Assembly (NCBI GenBank): GCA_946811185.2
Contig: OX328103.1
Span: 27,200,172-27,264,171, forward strand
Reading direction: 5' to 3'
DNA length: 64,000 bases
Source: Hippopus hippopus
Lineage: Eukaryota; Mollusca; Bivalvia; Cardiida; Cardiidae
The notes below the pieces were generated by a model. It was not told the origin of the DNA and made no database searches. It was given only the letters and a program-made list of their open reading frames with translations. Of this stretch, positions 39,809-50,844 are shown piece by piece; position 1 is the stretch's first letter; every line of letters starts with the position of its first letter. The translations under genes were made by a program, and so were the position numbers.

Positions 39809-42800
39809 GTAAGTCTTTTTATCACATGACTATTTTTATTTTCAGTGTTTACAAGATTCCTAATCTTATACACAGATTCAAGATAAGCAAATGGTGCCGT
39901 ATTTGATCAAAGCTTTGTAATCATACACCTCATTTTTGAAACATTACTGACACAGATTTCTCTGTGAAAATTATTTGTTGAAATTGACGATCGTGACAAA
40001 GCTGCGAATTCTATCATTTTTAGATTCAAAACAAAATCATTATAAGCATTTTGGTTTGGAATTATTTTCCGTCCGTGATGTACACATCTGTAAAAGAAGC
40101 GATTAGGTCTCATGTAAATTTCAATACATATGCACATACATGTATAGACCTATATGCTAACACGTTATGAATTTTATTTCTTCAGATACTTGTGATAAAA
40201 AGAATTTGACATTCGTTGGCTTTCAATTAAAATCTTATTAAACTCGTCCACAGAAAAATGTTATTCAGCTCGCCAAAGGCTCGTTTAATAACATTTTTTT
40301 CTCTAGACTCGTTTAATGAACTATTTTATCAAATAACTCCCCTTGTTTTCAATGTATGACAGCCATCACGAATTTTCTTGTCTTACACATAGGCGCTCGG
40401 TTTCCTTGTCTTTTACTTTTATATCTTAGCTCTTCTATTTCTGCATATCTTAAATAATAGAAGGTTTCGCAGCGGCCATATTTTAAAGTAACGGAAGTAC
40501 TTGATCGGGTTTCGATTTACGCTGGCTCCCGAATCGTCATTAACGCGCTGGCAAATACGGGTACCGGGATAATGTAAACAAAACATTCTATTTACAGAAA
40601 AATATTTGACGATTCGGGAGCCAGCGTAAATCGAAACCCGATCAAGTACTTCCGTTGCTTTAAAATATGGCCGCTGCGAAACCTTCTAGTATTTAAGATA
40701 TGCAGAAATAGAAGAGCTAAGATATAAAAGTAAAAGACAAAGAAACCGAGCGCCTATGGTCTTACACACGTACGTGATAAGAAAATAGTGCCGTATTTGG
40801 TCAACGCGCTGTAATTATGCGCCTCATACTTAGAACATTGCAGACCAAGATTTCTGTGTAAAATTGACTGTCAAAACTGATGATAGTGACAAAGCAGTGA
40901 TCTATGCTAGAAAATGGTGACGTCACTAATCATACAATTTTTACGTCATGCACGAGCCATTTTTTCCAGGAAAATATTGTATCGAAGAAATCATGACAAA
41001 ACTAGTTTTTTCTCACTAGATCTAGATGGGAAAAAAAAGTTACGAATAATCTCATTGTATTAATTATTATATATATTGTTTTATACCTCTTGCAACAAAA
41101 CCTCAACACTATATGTAATGATACCGCCGTAAAAATTTACCGAAGTAGAATACATGTACTTCTTACTGGAATTCTTCAAGGTAAACAAGGCGAGTTTGAC
41201 CTACTACCGGGCTACGCGTAAACAAAATTAACCCATAGGATGCTAAGCGCGACTCACTGACCTCTTGCGGACATTGTAGATTAAGATCAGACTGCACACA
41301 GAACGTGTAGTCTGATCTTGGATCTACACTGTCCGATAAGAATATTCTTTTTCCTAGAAATACCTTTGAAATAACAACATTTGGGTTTTTACTATCGACT
41401 TGATAATTTCATGTTAGATCTAGTTATTTAGTAGGCTAAGAGTTAGTGGTATCATACATGAAGTGCAATTAAACGCAGTCATCGTGTCACTAATGGAGGC
41501 ACACTTCGTTGCGATGCCGTTGTTAATAAGAATGCTACGACTTTTATTTTTTCATTTTCATTTTTCCGTTCTGAACTGGTTAACGTTCTGGCTACGTTAC
41601 AGACAATGATAGTCTAGCATTGTTCTTGTGCATGAAGAAAATTTACAAATAGTAAAAAGTTTCGACTCATGTTAGTCTGCGCGTACTGCGCAGGCTGACA
41701 TGTGTCGATACTTTTTGCTGATGCATTAAACCCCCTTTTCCACTGAGTACGGCTCAATTTAAAAAAGAAGGCCTCGTGTTTAACCCACTTTTGAGGATCA
41801 CACTCTATATATATGTTTTCCTGCCTTCACAGTTACCATGGGCTAGGTATAAATGAAGTGTTCAGGAACAAGTCATGAAGAATTGACTGACTTTGTTAAT
41901 AATAAAATACATGTAAATAAAAATAACATTAAATTGGTTAAAAATTAGATGAAAACGGATAATGATGTTTCTTTAACAACATTAAATATTCTTGTTTACA
42001 CAGGCTATGATCACTGCTTCTGCAAATGCCGCTGTGATGGGTTTTACGCTGATCCAGCATCTTGCCAAAATTATTACAGATGTGTGAGTGGATCGACGTA
42101 TCATTTTTGTTGCGGACCTGGTACAGTGTGGAGTCAGGCCTTCAAAACATGTGTCTGGCCATCAAAGGTAAACTACTCACTAACCATTCTAAAGCAAATT
42201 GAAGGTCTGGGTCGGAATTCACCAACCGTATCCAAGAACATTCATCAGTCTACTTAGGATTTAGAAAGTAACACAAATTCTAATTGGCTAAACCATTTGG
42301 TTTAGCCAATCAGCATTTGTGTTACTTTCAAATTTAGAAAACTCTTGAGCATAAGACTAAGAAAGGTCCTAAAAAAGATGAAATCATCGTCTTGCTCACA
42401 TAGAAATAACTTGCAGACGATAAAATAAATATGGATAAAATGGGTAGAAACCATCGGCACGTTTTATCATTATTGTTTTAATTATACATTCTGGCTATTA
42501 AAGGTAAAGTACTCACCAACCCTTCGAAATCAAATTGAAGTTCTGGGTTCATACTCACAAACCATTCTCAAGAGCATTTTTCAGTCTAATTAAAGGCCTA
42601 ATAGTGGCCAAAAAATGCAGGTGTTAACATGTATTTTAAATTAATTCACACCATTCAGAAGTATGGAAAATATTATGAAGATGACATACTGTTTTTGTGT
42701 GGTAGGTCCAAGTGTTAGTCGCTGGCAGAAAGATGAATTTTAAAATCAGGCAAAAAGTAAACAAAAGATCGAATGACCTGGCAGGTTTTAACCTAGTTCT

Positions 42801-45161
42801 GAAATTAATTTCTCTGCCAGCGACTAACACAGGCACCGACTGTACCTTAACAGACTGTTATCTTCACAATAATTTCAATACTTTTAAATGGTGTGATTTA
42901 AATTGAAATGCATCTTAAATCCGCTTTGTTTACTTTTTGCAGCTATTTTTAAAAATCAAAAATTGTGTTACGTTCAAATTTAGAAAATTCTTGAGAATAA
43001 GACTATGAATATTCTTAAGAATTCCATTAATACCACGGCTAGCCAGTGATCTGATTGGCTGAAGTGTTCGGTCTCAGCGGATTGGAGGTCAGGGCCCGTA
43101 TTTAGGAACTATTCTTTAGAATGTTATGAGTCGTATTCTCCAGAATTTTCTAAATTTGAATGCAACACAATTCAGATTGGCTAAATCAAACGGTTTAGCC
43201 AATCAGAAGTTGTGTTACTTTCAAACGTAGAAAATCTTGCAGAATAAGATTAAGAATGTTCTTAAGAATGGTTGGTGAATATGAAAATTGGTCTTGAAAC
43301 CGGGAATTGTGACTGAATGTAGAATAGTTGGTGGCCACGGATTTAGAATTACACGCATTATCGTGTAAGACTTTTACCAGCGTTTTCATCTTTTCCCATA
43401 ATGTTTTCAAAAGCTGTCTTCAACAGGGTCGTTTAAAGTCAGAATAGTGTGGTAACGGGTTAAATTGTTCTATTTGTAAACCAGTATCAGAGGAGTAAAT
43501 TTCAACGTTGTTCAAAGTGATATAAGCTGCAGACGACGAAATGAATATGGATAAATACAGGATATTTGGGTTTTTTTTCGGTGAAAGATCGAAATTTATT
43601 TCATCGAGTGAACACCATCAGTAATATTTTCACGAGTGGTGCAGCCACTCGTGAAAATATTACAGATGATGTTCACGAGATGAAATAAATTTCGATCTTT
43701 CACCGAATAAAACAAATATTTGATTTATTTCATGTTTCTAACCTGTGTGTGTGGGGGGACTTACATCAAAATCCAGTACAATTCTTTTCAGTTATTCCTC
43801 GTGGCGAACCCCCTCCGCATAACAGCGCATTACAATATTACGTAAAGCGCGAGAAATGAAGGGTAAATTACGTCATATTTCCATCTGGTTGAGAGGCACG
43901 CGCATTTTAACTAGGTAACTAGTGCGCGGGAACTATTATTTCCGCCTTCAGTTGAAGAGTTATAATGTAAAATCGGTATTTTTCACTGGTCGTAACCATG
44001 AAATACCGAAAAATATTTCACCAGTGTTTCTCGATAAACTACTCGAAAGTATGGTGGCATATTTCTGCCACAAGATACGAGATAGGTATCATGATAATTT
44101 TAGAAAACTGTCGCGATAAATTAAAGTTTCCTGGAAATTTTATCGAGATAGTGAAAAGTTTCCTGAAAAAAAAAAAAAATATTACGACAAACTTTGTATT
44201 TAAACGCAAAATTTCTAAATCGTGCACGAAGCTGACATCGAGATAAAATTATCGTGATAGTTCTATCCGTGTGTCGATATCTATAGATAGAAAATTTACC
44301 ATTTGGATAAACTCGGTAGTTTTTGACTTTACAAGATTGCAGTAAGTAAAAACTCGAGTTATTAACAATTGTAGCTTAATTGGTAAATTTTGACAAGACA
44401 CCAAATGAACAGAAGCCTGTAAAATCACAAAGACGACTCAAAATGCCTCCTACGAACATCTTGAAAACCATTCAGGGAAAAGGAGAATTCATAAGGTTGT
44501 AGACGAAGATGTTCCGAAACCGTATCTAATTATAGATACCGTGAATGTCAGTTATGGGCACGAAAGCAAAAAAAAATCATGATAACAGAATTATCGCGAT
44601 ATTTTTATCGTGAAAATTTTTATTATCTAGATAATATTTCTAGGAAACTTCGTTTTATCACGATAGTTCTCTTAAATTATCGCAATAGCTATCTCCTATC
44701 TCGCGCCAGAAATATGCCACCATAGGAAAGCATGAAATAAAATGATGGTATTTGTCTTTGACGGGTTGAAACCATCGACACGTTTATCGTTATTGCTTTA
44801 ATTATATTGACTGTCTTTAGTCCGATAGCCTGGCTGGGTGGCTCAGTGGATAATATATCTTCACTCTTGACTTGGTGGTGGCTGGTTCGATGCCTGTTAG
44901 AGGCAAAATTTCTTTCCGGCGATTTTTCGCCTTCCACCTCTGATAAATAGGAAAAAAGTAGTACTAAGGCGGCTTGGAAAGAAAGCTGTGTCAGTACTGG
45001 TGCGAGAAAGCCAGGAAACACATGCGTAGGTGCACTAACCGCCGTGATATGACCTGAGCTGTTATCTTAAACGGCGTTAAACTCAATACAAACAAAGAAA
45101 ACAAACTCTTTTTGCAATGTTTTCATTATTATTCATTTCTTTTCAGGAACTGACCGAGTAG
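39754..45161 (+). CDS. Secreted single-domain chitin-binding protein (CBM14), three exons
   Basis: The three exons join in frame into about 78 residues. Exon 1 gives a signal peptide (MYKLLVLFLAALLIANAYG). Exon 2 gives a cysteine-rich peritrophin-A/CBM14-like domain, and exon 3 adds ELTE and a TAG stop. The domain reads CDGFYADPASCQNYYRC and then CCGPGTVWSQAFKTC. This is the usual pattern in which the aromatic YYRC strand and the GTVW segment bracket the chitin-binding face. An extra FCKC precedes it. Proteins of this type bind chitin in shell matrix, gut lining or mucus; here the function is inferred from the fold alone. Exon 3 is short, so alternative 3' exons cannot be excluded. Confidence 0.82.
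40383..40762. repeat. Foldback element with about 160-bp arms
   Basis: The left arm (about 40383-40540) and right arm (about 40605-40762) are near-perfect complements, for example GATCGGGTTTCGATTTACGC against GCGTAAATCGAAACCCGATC, with about 65 bp between. It lies in intron 1 of the chitin-binding gene and has no coding capacity. Confidence 0.85.
41228..41446 (+). repeat. Family C MITE
   Basis: TTAACCCATAGGATGCTAAG to GTAGGCTAAGAGTTA with core CATTGTAGATTAAGATCAG and complement. Confidence 0.75.
41622..41755 (-). repeat. Family B MITE, right half
   Basis: Begins near AGAAAATTTACAAATAG, keeps the central palindrome (TTAGTCTGCGCGTACTGCGC) and the GAGTACGGCTC end. Confidence 0.65.
42004..42167 (+). 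CDS. Chitin-binding protein exon 2 (CBM14 domain)
   Basis: 164 nt, acceptor TTTACACAG, donor AAG|GTAAAC, phase 1 in and 0 out. It encodes nine cysteines, among them CDGFYADPASCQNYYRC and CCGPGTVWSQAFKTC, the CBM14 core. Confidence 0.88.
42215..42372. repeat. Foldback repeat, family D
   Basis: Clear palindrome centred on GGCTAAACCATTTGGTTTAG with arms AGAAAGTAACACAAATTC and complement. Confidence 0.75.
42596..42950. repeat. Family E inverted-repeat element
   Basis: GTGTTAGTCGCTGGCAGAAA faces TCTGCCAGCGACTAACAC. GAAGATGACATACTG and CTGTTATCTTC arms are shared with 35642-36027. Confidence 0.72.
42955..43290. repeat. Two family D foldback copies
   Basis: A half copy (42955-43035) is followed by a complete palindrome (43085-43285) centred on AAATCAAACGGTTTAGCCAA. 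Confidence 0.65.
43370..43463 (+). repeat. Family A MITE, right end
   Basis: One hairpin arm (CAGCGTTTTCATCTTTTCCC) and the terminus GTGTGGTAACGGGTTAA. Confidence 0.55.
43580..43712. repeat. Near-perfect hairpin element, about 133 bp
   Basis: Arms CGGTGAAAGATCGAAATTTA and its complement flank the centre GAGTGGTGCAGCCACTC. Almost the whole element pairs with itself. Confidence 0.85.
44050..44724. mobile_element. 675-bp element with long terminal inverted repeats
   Basis: It begins TATGGTGGCATATTTCTG and ends CAGAAATATGCCACCATA. Imperfect complementarity continues more than 100 bp inward with many TTATCG(C/T)GATA motifs. A possible GAAAG duplication lies on each side. No transposase is present. 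The short ORFs (43998-44246) are by-products of the arms. Confidence 0.72.
44826..45095 (+). mobile_element. SINE-2, tRNA-derived
   Basis: Head CTGGGTGGCTCAGTGGATAA (A box) and GCTGGTTCGATGCC (B box), then the SINE-2 body and a GGCGTTAAACTCAATACAAA tail. It lies in the last intron of the chitin-binding gene. Confidence 0.83.
45147..45161 (+). CDS. Chitin-binding protein exon 3 (stop)
   Basis: Acceptor CATTTCTTTTCAG, then GAA CTG ACC GAG TAG in phase 0. The tiny coding part makes this a provisional terminal exon. Confidence 0.55.
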   Translation, partial: ELTE

Positions 45162-45274
45162 GCTAACACAACAATGGCTACGACCCGGGAAACGATTTCT
45201 GACAAACCGAAAATACTAACTCTCCTTTCAGTGTATCAGCGTGGAAGCGTGGCTATATATCCTTGTCTAAATTT

Positions 45275-45534
45275 GAGCCAAGCTCTGGCTAGAGGGTGTT
45301 AAATGCATTTCCGAGATGCATTGTACAAAGCTAGTCATCAAATACTCATGGGTCCTTGAAATCTATTTTGTCTAACGACCGACTGAATCTTGGGGTAGAA
45401 TGGTCCTTTGAAATGCATAAAATTTATGAATAGCAAAAGATTTCGACCTAGGTAAACCCGCGCCGACTGTGCAGACTGACCTGGATCGATACCTTCTGCG
45501 GAAGCATTAAACCCCTTTTCACAGAGCAAGGCTC
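45275..45534 (-). repeat. Family B MITE
   Basis: Flanked by ATTT on both sides. GAGCCAAGCTCTGGC to GAGCAAGGCTC. Confidence 0.85.
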
Positions 45535-45775
45535 ATTTATTTTTTTGGTATCACCTATTTCTTTGTACCCAAGCCCATTCTAGTCCTGACTTATGATTAC
45601 AATTATGAAAATTAACAATTATGGTAATAGCTAGTTTTTTTTTTTATTTAAAATCATTTAAAATCTGTCGTCTCTATATGAATTAACTATAGGGCTGCGA
45701 AAAGATTCAATTAAACTTTTGCAGCCATCTGTTAACCATAGTAGAGCGATTTTAAGCCGATTTCTAATCAATTCA

Positions 45776-45885
45776 ATCACGGTATCAGAGAGTGCAGATC
45801 CAAGATCAGACTTCACGCTCTGTTCAGTCTGATCTTGATCTACGATCTTTGCATAGTGTCTAAAAGTCTCACTCGGATTAATTGA
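45776..45885 (-). repeat. Family C MITE, partial
   Basis: Core AGTGCAGATCCAAGATCAGA with complement CAGTCTGATCTTGATCTAC; terminal sequences not clear. Confidence 0.6.
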
Positions 45886-46282
45886 GTTTTTTTTTTTTGT
45901 TTTGTTTATAAATTAATTTCCATTACAAGGGAAGACAGCTGGCATCACGTCCTGTGCATTCTAATCTTGATCTATGCTACCCACAAAAAGCTTTCTGTTT
46001 TTCTCCGACGACGACAACGATAGTATAATGAATGGGAAACACGCAAAGTGATATGAAAAGGATAATCAAAGGCTTTCTTTTAGTGGTAAATTCTTGTGTG
46101 TGTGTCTGTATAGTTGAAAATCTTTCTTAAGTATAATCACTCTGCTCAATAAATTTTTCTGCATTTATAATTGTTTCATTTTTTATTAATCCTAGCCTAT
46201 AACGTTTAATCCTAAGAACTGAACTTGCAGCGCGCGTCATTGAGAACGTTCCGGTACAATGTAAAAAAAAAACCAAAAAAAT

Positions 46283-46543
46283 GAGCCAAGCTCCGGCAAA
46301 AGGGGGCTTATTGCATCCTCGTGATCCATGGTACCAAGCGAGCCATCACATACTTATGGACCCATAACATCCACTTCTTTTAACAACCAACTTATTAATG
46401 AGATAGACTGGTTCTTGGACATACAGAAAATTGACCAATAGCGGAAAGTTTCGGCCCAGGTCAGCCTGCGCGGACTGCGCAGGCTGACCTGGGTCGATAC
46501 TTTTCGCAGATGCATTAAGCCCCCTTTTCACAGAGTTCGGCTG
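46283..46543 (-). repeat. Complete family B MITE
   Basis: Flanked by AAAT on both sides. GAGCCAAGCTCCGGC at the left; perfect palindrome GGTCAGCCTGCGCGGAC and complement. Confidence 0.88.
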
Positions 46544-46639
46544 AAATAAATCAACATGACGTGCACTTTGACAACTGAAGACATGTTGCACAACGAGATA
46601 TTGCTCGTAACGATCAGCGTCTGTATTCGCCAATTATTT

Positions 46640-46762
46640 TCAACTGCATTCTTAGTCATATTCTAGATTTAGAAAGCAAGACAATTTCTGATTGGCTAAA
46701 CCATTTAGTTTAGCCAATAGGAAATTGTATAACTTTGAAATTTAGAACAGTCTTGAAATTTT
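46640..46762. repeat. Foldback repeat, family D
   Basis: Palindrome around GCTAAACCATTTAGTTTAGC with arms AGACAATTTCTGATTG and complement. Confidence 0.72.
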
Positions 46763-46777
46763 GGACGCAGGGAGATA

Positions 46778-46999
46778 TTAAGCCTTATCCTGCTAAATAA
46801 ATGAAATAAAAAAAATTAAGCTGATATTTAAAACCCAAATTTTGCTATTTCCAAGATGTTTTTTTTTTTTTATTCGGGGGGATATGCCCTTATCGGACAG
46901 TGCAGATCAACGATCAGACTGCACGTTCTGTGCAGTCTGATCTTGATCTACACTGTACGGAAAAGGTCAGTGAGTCGCCCTAAGCAGTCCAGGGGTTAA
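46778..46999 (-). repeat. Family C MITE, complete
   Basis: TTAAGCCTTATCCTGCTAAA to GTCCAGGGGTTAA with core CGGACAGTGCAGATC and complement; TTAA both sides. Confidence 0.8.
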
Positions 47000-47520
47000 T
47001 ATGGTATGGTTGGTGAATACGGCCCCACAGCAACTTACGCCGTAGTTCCCGACCGTTCGTCTGGGCTCTAAACAGGAAAGAGTATGTCATGATACAGTGC
47101 CACGTCAATCCCCATAGATCACACCCTAAATACCTAAAGCCACCCAACAGGTCCAGCGATGTTCAAGAAAGTTAATGGCCAAAACGCCGGTACGTGTAGC
47201 GGCACAAACATACTCCAATTATGCCGCAAGTTCGTCTGAAATTCCGGCGTGTAAAGGGTAGCCCATAAAGATGAAAAAATCTTCGATATAGGAATTAGCA
47301 CACACTGGCATCAATGTTGTTGTGTCCTGTTCTAAGATGAATCTTAGATTCAATTTCAATTCTATACTCATATCGTAGAGCTTGGTGTGGGCCGAATTAG
47401 CATTTTAAAATACATGTAGTGATGAAAACTTGCCTTTTATCGAGCATGACCAATTGCACGGTGGATACCCTTACAATAGACAGGTATAACCCAATACTTC
47501 TTATTTTCATTTGCGGAACT
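47000..47520. other. Spacer, nothing recognised
   Basis: No ORF, repeat family or RNA gene found on either strand. Confidence 0.4.
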
Positions 47521-49053
47521 CTTAAAGGGTAACTCTAGACCAAATTTTTTATTTCAAAATCGGATAAAACTGTACTAGAGTATGTAAACAAAAAAAATCT
47601 TAGCGTTCTGTGATGCTTACTTCACGAGATATAGAGGTTTAAACTTCGGATTTTCACCTGTCTGAAAGTCGCTAATTGAAAAAATCGTGACTTCCGGTAG
47701 TCTGCCGTGACGTCACAAGTGTGAGAAGATATGGTCGCTATATATGAACTAACGCAGAAAACTGAGAAAACTGCATGAAATTTGTAAATATATAAATCGC
47801 TTTATCACGTTTCAATCACTTGTCTACTGCAGAATTTCAATCTCTATCGCTCTTACATCTTACTACAATCATAGGAAAGAAATTTAAATGAATTAGCCTA
47901 ATGGAGATAGTACTTATGAAAAGGAAAAGTTATTCTTCTTGAAGTTATTTCAATTACATGTATACCACTGTCTCATCAACGAATTTTGATAGATAAATAT
48001 TAAAAAAAAAAGAAATAATAACTCAAGATAGTTGAATTATGCCAAAAGTCCCTTTTACTAAGTGATAGAAGGAACGTTGCAATGTGTAAAGGAAATCATT
48101 CGAGTACAGTTCTAAGGCTGTTTCTACCAAATATAGGACACCGTCGATCATTGAACGGTATACACATCCTGTGCAGTCTGATCTTGATCTACACTGTCAA
48201 TGTCAGCATTTCACATGTCTCCTTCAGCTTGGGAAGAATTAAAAGCCTTGATCTACAGTAGAAATCATATCCTCTCTTTAACATTCACAAACAACATTAA
48301 ATCCAGCATACATCCTAAATTTGCCGTTTAAGTTGAATCCATTTGTTTCACTTGATCTTCATTTATTTTCCTACGTGTTATTTTCACAATTTCAGATTTG
48401 TTTCTTTCATCAACAACAACGTTAAAAGATTGTTTGAATTGCCTCCTGCCTTCCTGCCCTCCATATCAAGCAGTAAACGTTTTTGATCGTCTGCAAAATA
48501 CAGTGTCAGTCCATTTCCTAAATACTGAGACTTGTTAGGCGTAAATTTAAAAGGAAATACCAACGCGGACAAATATTATTTGACTTTCTTTTTCCGTATT
48601 TCTCGCTGTAATCATGTACGAGATAACAGATGCTGGCCATAAAAAATGCAGCGTAAATTAAGAATTTATTACAAACTTTACACAAAAGTTTAGTGCGCCA
48701 ACCTTTTATTTTGAGAAAGGAATTGTGTGTTCCATCAATGTAAAGGGGCAGAGGGTTAATTCGGCGCCTCTTTAATGTTGGTATCGCACCGTCGTGGTCT
48801 CACATATTTTTTGGAAGCTGGAGGTTAACAAGCACGTGTCATAAACATGTCATGTACAAATTTACTCTTTTGTTTTCACGACCATATTGAATCCTTTTTC
48901 TTATAAAATGTAAATGGAATTTTGAATTTTACACAGGTTAAATGGGTAAGTCGAATGTCATAACTTCTGTATTTTCCTCATTCATACGATCTTAAATAAA
49001 AAAAAAAAATCCCATAATCTGCTTGTCGAATTTCTACTTTAACTACCCCCCAA

Positions 49054-49086
49054 CTCTCTCTCTCTCTCTGTCTCTCTCTCACTCTC
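49054..49086. repeat. CT microsatellite
   Basis: (CT)n with one TG interruption, inside the TTAA-bounded element. Confidence 0.8.
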
Positions 49087-49169
49087 AGTAATATGAAAGA
49101 GATGGATAATCAACAGTAAAATTACCATGGATTCGATTTCTTGTCCCATTTAAATTTCTGTGTGGCCCC

Positions 49170-49348
49170 AAGGCTACTGATCGCCGCTCAATGACCTTTT
49201 CGAACAATATATTAAGATCAGACTGCACAGAACGTGCAATCTGATCTTATGTACAGTGTCCAATACGGAGATATCTTTCTCCAAAAACTAGCAGTATTCG
49301 AATTTTTACAATCGGCATAAAGGTTTATTTAACCTGTTGAGGATTAGT
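49170..49348 (+). repeat. Family C MITE, nested
   Basis: Core AAGATCAGACTGCACAGAAC with partial complement; ends CAAGGCTACTGATCGCCGC and AACCTGTTGAGGATTAGTGG. Confidence 0.6.
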
Positions 49349-49769
49349 GGTAAATCTGATATAAGCCACGTCATTCGGTTTAGACAGACAGACAGCAGAC
49401 TGACGAATAAATAGTCATCTCCTGTCTCGAAATAGTGCTTAAACTCGGCACCCGGCTTACGATAGGGATTTTTGTGACAAAAAAAATCGTCTCCCGACAT
49501 AAGGGAGGATAAAGTTCAGAGAAAAAAGTCGGTATCAGAGCAAATTAACAGTACCCAGAAGCCGAAATAAATATGTGGGTCACACCTCCTACGTCACATC
49601 CGGTTTATCGAAGATTTCACAAACTCGCACAGGTGTGCAAACCACATTTTCGCTTATAATTCTCTTTTTACGAAAGACATTGAAAAATAGTTTTCAATTT
49701 TAAGATTGTTTTCATTCAAGGATTCTTATATCCAAAAATAGCTTTGGTCTGCAGTTACCCTTTAAAGTT

Positions 49770-50635
49770 AAAGGCGCATTTAGACATTATACTGGGACCA
49801 AACTGGGACCACGTGTAAACAAAATTCAATGGCATCATGTATGGAGTACAAATCAAATGCAACCATCTATACCAGCGGAGGACATTTCATTGTAATGTAG
49901 TGTCTAAGAAGTATATCAAGGTTTTCATTTTTCATTTTCTTTTCCTGTTATGGGTTATTGGGAGGTCATCATACCTCTCCATTGTTTTAGTGGTGGGTTT
50001 AAAAGGCAGACTGCCTCAGAAATTGCTGTCTAAATAGATTTTATTGCGAAGTTGTTCTGATACACAGTCTATTTCGTTATGATTTTATCAATAAACCGAA
50101 ATGACAAAGTGAAATAGGAAATAGACGTAGTTTGTTTTCATATAACAGAATTCAAAACAGATTTGTTACACTGATTTGATTGCAAATGACCTCTAAAATA
50201 GTTGTATTTTTTCATTCAGCAAATAAATCTTAGCAAGAAGAAGAAGAAGGGAAAAAAAATCGTTAAAAAGAGATAGAACACTGCGGGAAAAGATCGAACG
50301 AGTTGAAAACGCGGGAAGAAGGTCATATGACTGTCATGTAATGCGTAAGAGGTTTCTACACAGCGGCTTTTTTTTTTCCTCATTCATTCAATGCCTTACT
50401 TATTTTTTTACATGTACCAAAATGTTTTTAAATTACAAGTCAATGAACTATTTGAAAACATTGGTGCTGCCCTCTCCTGGCTTCTTTTTTCTTAAAGAGG
50501 CCAAACTGGTTAAAGATTTGGCTATGTTACGGGCAACATTTAGGTTCCGATAATATCACGCTGTCTCGCGAGATTTGTTCATTTTCTTACCATTTATGCA
50601 CAAGATACATGTATCTCGAAGAGAGATACATGTGT
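49770..50635. other. Spacer, nothing recognised
   Basis: AT-rich; ORFs 49837-50037 and 50341-50553 show no domain or codon pattern that would support a gene. Confidence 0.4.
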
Positions 50636-50639
50636 AAGT

Positions 50640-50840
50640 AATTTTATTATATTCCTATCAGTGAATTGCTGGGATTTCACAGTGAATAACACCACTAGTG
50701 ATGATAATTATGGTATCATCATTAGTGACGATATACTTTTAGAATGTTTGCCGGAACTACTTTTTTCCTATATTGCACACACTGTACCATTCTTTATAAT
50801 TATTAGAATGAAAAAAGGGTGAATTAGGAATATAATAAAT
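50640..50840. repeat. Palindromic element with TTATTATATTCC termini
   Basis: TTTTATTATATTCCTATC at the left faces TAGGAATATAATAAATAGG at the right; inner CACTAGTGATGATAA and ATCATCATTAGTG are also paired. Confidence 0.6.
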
Positions 50841-50844
50841 AGGA

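Larger units (their letters stand above)
47522..49765. mobile_element. 2.2-kb TTAA-bounded DNA transposon remnant
   Basis: The left end TTAAAGGGTAACTCTAGACC and right end GGTCTGCAGTTACCCTTTAA form inverted termini of about 19 bp with TTAA on the outside, the target preference of piggyBac-like transposases. No transposase was recognised; interior ORFs such as 48384-48572 are short. Family C fragments lie inside at 48160-48205 and 49170-49348, so they inserted later or were carried along. Confidence 0.65.
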
